A stretch of 18,210 nt of DNA from an uncultured bacterium (lineage in GTDB: Bacteria > Actinomycetota > Coriobacteriia > Coriobacteriales > Coriobacteriaceae): contig CAJMPE010000015.1 in NCBI GenBank assembly GCA_905215275.1, positions 1 through 18,210 on the forward strand, written 5' to 3'. Numbering within the stretch: position 1 is the stretch's first letter; every line of letters begins with the position of its first letter. Position numbers and translations under genes: made by a program. Below, one piece after another: positions 14,632 to 18,210 of the stretch. The notes below the pieces were generated by a model. That model had not been told where the DNA came from and searched no databases. It worked only from the letters and a program-made list of their open reading frames with translations.

Positions 14632-15001
14632 CGAAGCAACCTGCCCCATTACGCTGAGCGTTGCCGGTGATCCGCGTCTCGCGCGCTTGGTGCGCATGAC
14701 GGCCGCCAACGTCGGCGCCCTGTGCTCTATGTCCGTCGATCGCATCGAGGATATCCGCATGGCTGCCGAGGAAGCCTTCATCTTTGGGTGCACCGCGGTC
14801 GACTGCGACGACATCACGATCAATTTCGATGTGGACGAATCTCACGTCGGCATGACCTTTTCCTTTGGGGAACAGGCCACCGTCGACGAGGATGACCAGG
14901 CTACTGTGTATGCCGAGCTCATTCTTGCAAGCGTGTGCGATTCCTACGAAAAGACTGCGGCGCCCCTAACGCTTTCCCTCGACCTCAAGGCGGATATCTA
15001 A
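14624..15001 (+). CDS. rsbW: RsbW/SpoIIAB-like anti-sigma factor with degenerate ATP site
   Basis: A 125-residue protein directly before the sigma factor, in the place that RsbW, SpoIIAB or UsfX occupies in other Gram-positive bacteria. RsbW binds its sigma factor and phosphorylates the anti-anti-sigma factor RsbV. The N-terminal half fits a histidine-kinase-like ATPase: a helix RLARLVRMTAANVGALC, then VDRIEDIRMAAEEAFIFG. The N-box normally reads E-x3-N, but here E50 is kept and the Asn position is F54. No DxGxG G1 box and no GLGL-type G2 box are seen; the equivalent region is FSFGEQ and DQATVYAELILASVCDS. ATP binding is therefore doubtful. The ATG at 14624 overlaps the upstream stop and has GAGGAG at 7 bases. 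Role assignment rests mainly on synteny and overall shape. Confidence 0.65.
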   Translation: MSSEATCPITLSVAGDPRLARLVRMTAANVGALCSMSVDRIEDIRMAAEEAFIFGCTAVDCDDITINFDVDESHVGMTFSFGEQATVDEDDQATVYAELILASVCDSYEKTAAPLTLSLDLKADI

Positions 15002-15002
15002 T

Positions 15003-15794
15003 ATGACCGAACGTTCCCGGAGCGGTAAGACCGCTTGGGACAAGGAGAAAACCCGCGAGCTGTTTCGTCGTTATAAGGAGACCGGTGATCCGGATGCCCG
15101 CGAGCAGCTCGTCATGTCCCATATGAATCTGGTAAGGTTTCTTGCCAACAAATTTAAGAACCGCGGCGAGCCGCTCGATGCCCTTTTGCAGGTCGGCTAT
15201 TTGGGCCTGCTCAAGGCTATCGACCGGTTTGACCCTGAACGCGGACTTGAGTTCACGACGTTTGCCACGCCCACCATCTTGGGCGAGATTAAGCGCCACT
15301 TCCGCGACAAGGGCTGGAGTGTGCGCGTGCCGCGTCGTCTGCAGGAGCTCTCGGCCAAGGTCAACCAGGCTACCGATAAGCTCACCAACGAGCTGCAGCG
15401 TTCGCCCAAGGTTGAGGAAATCGCCGAATACCTGGACGTGACCGTCGACGAGGTGCTCGAAGCCATGGAGTCGTCCTCGGCCTACACCTCGGTGCCCATC
15501 GAGGCCCCCGGTGCGTCCGATTCCGATGATGCGCCTTCGATTCTCGATCGCTATGCCGACGACGACAACGAGCTCGACTTTACCGATGACCGCCTGGTAA
15601 TCGAGGAAGCCATCCGCGATTTCTCGCCGCGCGAGCGCGAGGTTATCGAGCTGCGCTTCGTTAAGGGCATGACCCAGATCGAGATTGCCAAGAAGCTTGG
15701 CATCTCGCAGGTGCAGGTCTCGCGCCTGCTGCGCCGTACCCTTAAGAAGATTCAAGATAAGATTGACCCCGACGGAGTGATGATTCGTTCATGA
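15003..15794 (+). CDS. sigB: SigB/SigF-family RNA polymerase sigma factor
   Basis: Group 3 sigma-70 factor of the SigB/SigF/SigG class, expected to direct RNA polymerase to GTTT/GGGTAT-type promoters under stress. At 263 residues it has region 2 at about 40-104 (HMNLVRFLANKFKNRGEP, ALLQVGYLGLLKAIDRFDP, TFATPTILGEIKRHFRDKGW), then VRVPRRLQEL opening region 3 (about 110-185). Region 4 (about 195-251) contains a helix-turn-helix at MTQIEIAKKLGISQVQVSRL. The ATG at 15003 follows the rsbW-like stop by one base with only a distant AAGG, so translation is probably coupled. Its stop overlaps the next start (ATGA). A close match to its expected promoter precedes ftsH. Sporulation sigma factors share this class, but no sporulation gene is present here. 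Confidence 0.88.
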   Translation: MTERSRSGKTAWDKEKTRELFRRYKETGDPDAREQLVMSHMNLVRFLANKFKNRGEPLDALLQVGYLGLLKAIDRFDPERGLEFTTFATPTILGEIKRHFRDKGWSVRVPRRLQELSAKVNQATDKLTNELQRSPKVEEIAEYLDVTVDEVLEAMESSSAYTSVPIEAPGASDSDDAPSILDRYADDDNELDFTDDRLVIEEAIRDFSPREREVIELRFVKGMTQIEIAKKLGISQVQVSRLLRRTLKKIQDKIDPDGVMIRS

Positions 15795-17203
15795 GTGAGC
15801 ACCCCCAACAAATCGACCGCACGCTTCGCGATACCCGCATTCTGACGCTGCGCATTTGGGGCGTCGTCGGCTGCATTGTCATCGCTGCCGTCATCTTTAA
15901 CCTTATGGGCATCCTGGCACCGGTCATCGAGTTTCTCGCTGTCGGTTCCATCATCGCTTTTGTGATGTCTCCGATCACCAACTGGCTCGAGCATCACGGC
16001 GTCGGACGTGGCCTCGGTTCGCTCATCGCACTCATTGTGGTTGTTGCCGTGCTCGTCGGCGTCGTCTGCATCCTATCGCCTATTTTGCTCGGTCAAATCA
16101 TGGAAGTCCTGAGCCGCCTGCCCGAGCAGCTTCGTGTTGCGGGTGGCGATCTCAACGAGATGCTCTCGCACGCTAAGACGCTCAACAACACGCCGCTCAA
16201 GGAGTATCTGGACGACAATCTTTCTTCGTTGGTTACCGTAGCGTCCAAGTACGTCTCGCAAATCGCTGCTGAGCTCGGCCGCGGTGTGTTTCCGCTCATT
16301 ACCAACACGGCCTCGCAGCTGTTCGTCATCTTCCTGGGTCTGGTGCTTGCCTACTGGCTTGCCTGCGATTATCCCCGCATGCACCACGAGGTCTGCACCA
16401 TCATCGGGCAGGAAAAGGAGACCTCGTACCGCTTTATGGTGGCCATCCTTTCGCGTTCGGTCGGCGGCTACATGCGTGGCATGGTCATCACATCGATCTG
16501 TGGCGGTTTTCTTGCCTTTATTGGTTTTACGATCATCGGCCATCCGTATGCAGCACTCATGGCTATCTTTACCGGCATTATGCATTTGGTTCCGGTTGTC
16601 GGTCCCTGGGTGAGCGCGGCGATCGCCACGGTGCTCGGGTTTATGTTCAGCCCTATGCTGGCGTTATGGACGCTTGTCGTGACCATGGTGGCTCAAAACG
16701 TCACCGATAATGTCATTTCGCCTAAGGTCATGCAGAGCTCGGTGCAGGTGCATCCCGTTATGAGCCTGACGGCTCTCGTTATCGGTTCGGCACTCATGGG
16801 TCCCATCGGCATGGTTATCGCCATTCCGCTGTGCGCGGCCCTCAAGGGCATCTTCGTCTACTACTTTGAGAACGAGACCGGCCGTCAGCTCGTGGCATAC
16901 GACGGCGCCGTGTTTAAGGGCACTCCGTATCGCGATACCGAGGGTAACCCAGTTGCCGCCTACGACGCGCTTGGCGACGATACGTTCATCTATGAGTCCG
17001 AGCTCATCGGCAACGAGACCGCGCCCGAGGCCCAGGCCATGCCCAAGCCCGAGCTCGATAATCCCTGGATTAAGCTCTCAGGCCTGCAGCCCGACGCGAC
17101 GGGCTTCTTTAAAAACCCCTTTGCCAAGGACGACGACACAAGCTCTGACGACGACACCAAAACCGGCATCGACGGCTCCATGGACGATTCGGATTCCAAA
17201 TAG
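15791..17203 (+). CDS. AI-2E family transporter (PF01594-type permease)
   Basis: Polytopic membrane protein of the AI-2 exporter superfamily; members are credited with autoinducer-2 export, sodium/proton antiport or other transport, so the substrate is open. The 470-residue chain has hydrophobic segments at about 20-40, 43-61, 75-98, 167-190, 228-248, 251-281, 285-308 and 322-350. A soluble insert lies between 100 and 165. Family hallmarks are present: LVPVVGPWVSA and NVISPKVMQSSVQVHPVMSL (about 308-326). After the core comes a hydrophilic tail of about 110 residues ending in Asp/Ser-rich DDDTSSDDDTK and DGSMDDSDSK, which is unusual for the family. The start overlaps the sigB stop by 4 bases. 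It ends 6 bases before the convergent small membrane gene, with no terminator between. Confidence 0.85.
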   Translation: MSEHPQQIDRTLRDTRILTLRIWGVVGCIVIAAVIFNLMGILAPVIEFLAVGSIIAFVMSPITNWLEHHGVGRGLGSLIALIVVVAVLVGVVCILSPILLGQIMEVLSRLPEQLRVAGGDLNEMLSHAKTLNNTPLKEYLDDNLSSLVTVASKYVSQIAAELGRGVFPLITNTASQLFVIFLGLVLAYWLACDYPRMHHEVCTIIGQEKETSYRFMVAILSRSVGGYMRGMVITSICGGFLAFIGFTIIGHPYAALMAIFTGIMHLVPVVGPWVSAAIATVLGFMFSPMLALWTLVVTMVAQNVTDNVISPKVMQSSVQVHPVMSLTALVIGSALMGPIGMVIAIPLCAALKGIFVYYFENETGRQLVAYDGAVFKGTPYRDTEGNPVAAYDALGDDTFIYESELIGNETAPEAQAMPKPELDNPWIKLSGLQPDATGFFKNPFAKDDDTSSDDDTKTGIDGSMDDSDSK

Positions 17204-17209
17204 GCCCTG

Positions 17210-17449
17210 TTAGCGTTTCTTGATGTTGTAAATAACAATAAACGCGATCAAAGCGATTGATAAGGGGCCAGCCACATAGAAAAAGATGGCGTCAATTGCG
17301 CTTAGGGTGTAATACGCTTTATCGGCAGATGTTACTGCGTACAATGCGTAGCCAAATCTCGGCTGGTTCACATACCAGCTCGAGTAAGCGAAGATTGCTA
17401 AAAGGGCTACTGAGGTTAGTGCATTCACGACAAACCGTTTGCTATTCAT
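17210..17449 (-). CDS. Small two-helix membrane protein, unknown function
   Basis: A 79-residue protein that I do not recognise. It opens MNSKRFVVNALTSVALLAIF. Hydrophobic segments at about 9-28 and 50-74 (FFYVAGPLSIALIAFIVIYN) predict two TM helices with a short Tyr-rich loop between them and a basic IKKR end, which suggests both termini face the cytosol. The gene is real rather than a shadow: the ATG at 17447-17449 has AAGGAG six bases upstream on the minus strand, and a consensus TATAAT lies on the minus strand at 17482-17487. An in-frame TTG at 17482 would start inside that -10 and is rejected. Base composition is visibly AT-richer than the neighbours, as in a recently acquired or weakly conserved gene. 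It lies convergent to and 6 bases from the AI-2E transporter gene. Confidence 0.7.
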   Translation of the reverse strand: MNSKRFVVNALTSVALLAIFAYSSWYVNQPRFGYALYAVTSADKAYYTLSAIDAIFFYVAGPLSIALIAFIVIYNIKKR

Positions 17450-17481
17450 CGATCGCTCCTTCCGGACGATTCTTATATGCA

Positions 17482-17509
17482 ATTATACCGAAATCATTTT
17501 TTTTCAAAG
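17482..17509 (-). promoter_or_regulatory. Promoter of the small membrane protein gene
   Basis: On the minus strand, TATAAT (17487-17482) is a perfect sigma-70 -10. CTTTGA (17509-17504), 16 bases upstream, is a modest -35 within an A-rich tract that could act as an UP-like element. Transcription would start near 17475, about 25 bases before the ATG. Confidence 0.6.
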
Positions 17510-17544
17510 TATTTGACAGGCCTAAATAACGTGCACTTTCGCTG

Positions 17545-17574
17545 GAGGGTCGCTGTTTGGCGGCCCTCTTTTTT
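17545..17574 (+). terminator. Intrinsic terminator upstream of alaS
   Basis: GAGGGTCGC (17545-17553) pairs with GCGGCCCTC (17560-17568), nine pairs with one G-U, around a 6-base loop, followed by T6 (17569-17574). It works only on the plus strand. The only plus-strand gene it can serve is the sigB operon, which ends 340 bases earlier, so that transcript would run antisense through the small membrane gene. Confidence 0.82.
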
Positions 17575-17600
17575 GCACAGGCGCGGTGGGATGGTAATAT
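17573..17600 (+). promoter_or_regulatory. Promoter of alaS
   Basis: TTGCAC (17573-17578), a 16-base spacer and TAATAT (17595-17600) form a fair sigma-70 promoter. The -35 begins inside the T-run of the preceding terminator. The start site would be about 17607, giving a leader of about 40 bases, too short for a T-box. Confidence 0.65.
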
Positions 17601-17646
17601 CGTTACGTTTGAACTGTTTCGATGTGAAACCGAGGAGATTCCCTCT

Positions 17647-18210
17647 ATGAGTGCTGACTACCCGTCAATGACTACGGCCGAGATCCGCTCCAAGTTCCTC
17701 AACTTCTTTGAGGAGCGCGGTCTTAAGCTCTATCCTTCTTCGTCCCTCGTCCCCGACGATCCTTCGCTGCTGCTTGCCAACGCCGGCATGAACCAGTTTA
17801 AGGAGTACTACCAGGGCAAGAAGACCATGAAGGAGATCGGCGCGATCTCCTGCCAGAAGTGCGTCCGCACCAACGACATCGACTGCATCGGCGAGGACGG
17901 CCGTCACCTGTCGTTCTTCGAGATGCTCGGCGATTTCTCTTTTGGCGGCGTCTCCAAGGAGCAGGCTTGCGCCTGGGCCTTTGAGCTCATCACCAAGGAG
18001 TTCAAGCTGCCGCTCGACCGCCTGTACTTTACCGTCTTTACCGAGGACGATGAGACCCATGACGTGTGGCGCTCCCTGGGCGTTGCCGAGGACCACATCT
18101 CCCGCTTGGGCGAGGACGACAACTTCTGGGCCGCTGGCCCCACCGGCCCCTGCGGTCCGTGCTCCGAGATCTACTTTGACATGGGCGAGGAGGTCGGTTG
18201 CGGCAGCCCC
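17647..18210 (+). CDS. alaS: Alanyl-tRNA synthetase, N-terminal part (cut by window edge)
   Basis: Class II synthetase that charges tRNA-Ala. 188 codons are visible of a protein that usually has about 870-890, so only the first part of the catalytic domain is present. Recognisable blocks: MTTAEIRSKFLNFFEERG at the N-terminus, PSSSLVPDDPSLLLANAGMNQFK (class II motif 1 region), SCQKCVRTNDIDCIG, LSFFEMLGDFSFGG (motif 2 region), FTVFTEDDETHDVW, and NFWAAGPTGPCGPCSEIYFD. The ATG at 17647 has GAGGAG 9 bases upstream (17632-17637). It has its own sigma-70 promoter just behind a terminator and, unlike ileS in this window, no T-box leader. Confidence 0.96.
   Translation, partial: MSADYPSMTTAEIRSKFLNFFEERGLKLYPSSSLVPDDPSLLLANAGMNQFKEYYQGKKTMKEIGAISCQKCVRTNDIDCIGEDGRHLSFFEMLGDFSFGGVSKEQACAWAFELITKEFKLPLDRLYFTVFTEDDETHDVWRSLGVAEDHISRLGEDDNFWAAGPTGPCGPCSEIYFDMGEEVGCGSP

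Noticed and set aside
17513..17518. Perfect TTGACA on the plus strand, a possible promoter for an RNA ending at 17574
   Set aside because: No -10 like sequence occurs 16-18 bases downstream (the position reads CTTTCG), and the product would be only a terminator hairpin.
1..18210. CRISPR array, tRNA or rRNA genes, insertion sequence or phage genes
   Set aside because: No regularly spaced direct repeats, no cloverleaf or rRNA-like stretch and no transposase, integrase or phage protein was found on either strand.

Overview
The window reads as bacterial chromosomal DNA of fairly high GC (roughly 60% by eye), densely coding and with short intergenic gaps. Housekeeping genes dominate. A T-box-controlled ileS, an RsbW/SigB-type stress-sigma module and actinobacterial-looking protein sequences suggest a Gram-positive actinobacterium, most likely a Coriobacteriia gut organism such as Collinsella. 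That assignment is inference from gene content and style, not from a marker gene comparison.

Layout. 1-428 (minus): 5' part of a CobA/BtuR corrinoid adenosyltransferase, cut by the window edge. 506-2413 (plus): FtsH, preceded by a sequence that fits a sigma-B promoter closely. 2511-2966 (plus): DUF523 protein. 3017-4099 (minus): GldA-like iron-type dehydrogenase, convergent with DUF523 across a bidirectional hairpin terminator. 4236-4542: isoleucine T-box leader, followed by ileS (4586-7387). 7384-7758: a long, highly structured non-coding gap. 7759-9371: lspA-rluD operon with a 1-nt overlap. 9454-10749: membrane GT2 glycosyltransferase. 10758-10799: second copy of the hairpin repeat. 10832-11254: lone A24 prepilin-peptidase-like protein. 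11286-12533: dGTPase-like HD hydrolase. 12594-13943: RarA. 14044-17203: four-gene operon DUF948 protein - RsbW-like protein - SigB-like sigma factor - AI-2E-family permease. 17210-17449 (minus): small AT-rich two-helix membrane protein. 17647-18210: start of alaS.

How the genes fit together. The stress-sigma operon and the sigma-B-like promoter in front of ftsH suggest that envelope quality control (FtsH) belongs to the regulon of the sigma factor encoded 14.5 kb downstream. The RsbW-like protein has lost the usual ATP-binding residues and no RsbV is encoded beside it, so sigma control may differ from the Bacillus partner-switching scheme. The two membrane proteins flanking RsbW/SigB both end in Asp-rich tails. 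The rest is translation (ileS, alaS, rluD), lipoprotein maturation (lspA), nucleotide and replication maintenance (dgt-like, rarA) and surface glycan synthesis (GT2).

The most interesting leads are the degenerate RsbW with SigB, the ftsH promoter, the folded intergenic element after ileS, the repeated REP-like terminator hairpin, and the AT-rich small membrane gene that lies antisense to the sigB operon's 3' transcript. No CRISPR array, tRNA, rRNA or transposase gene was seen.
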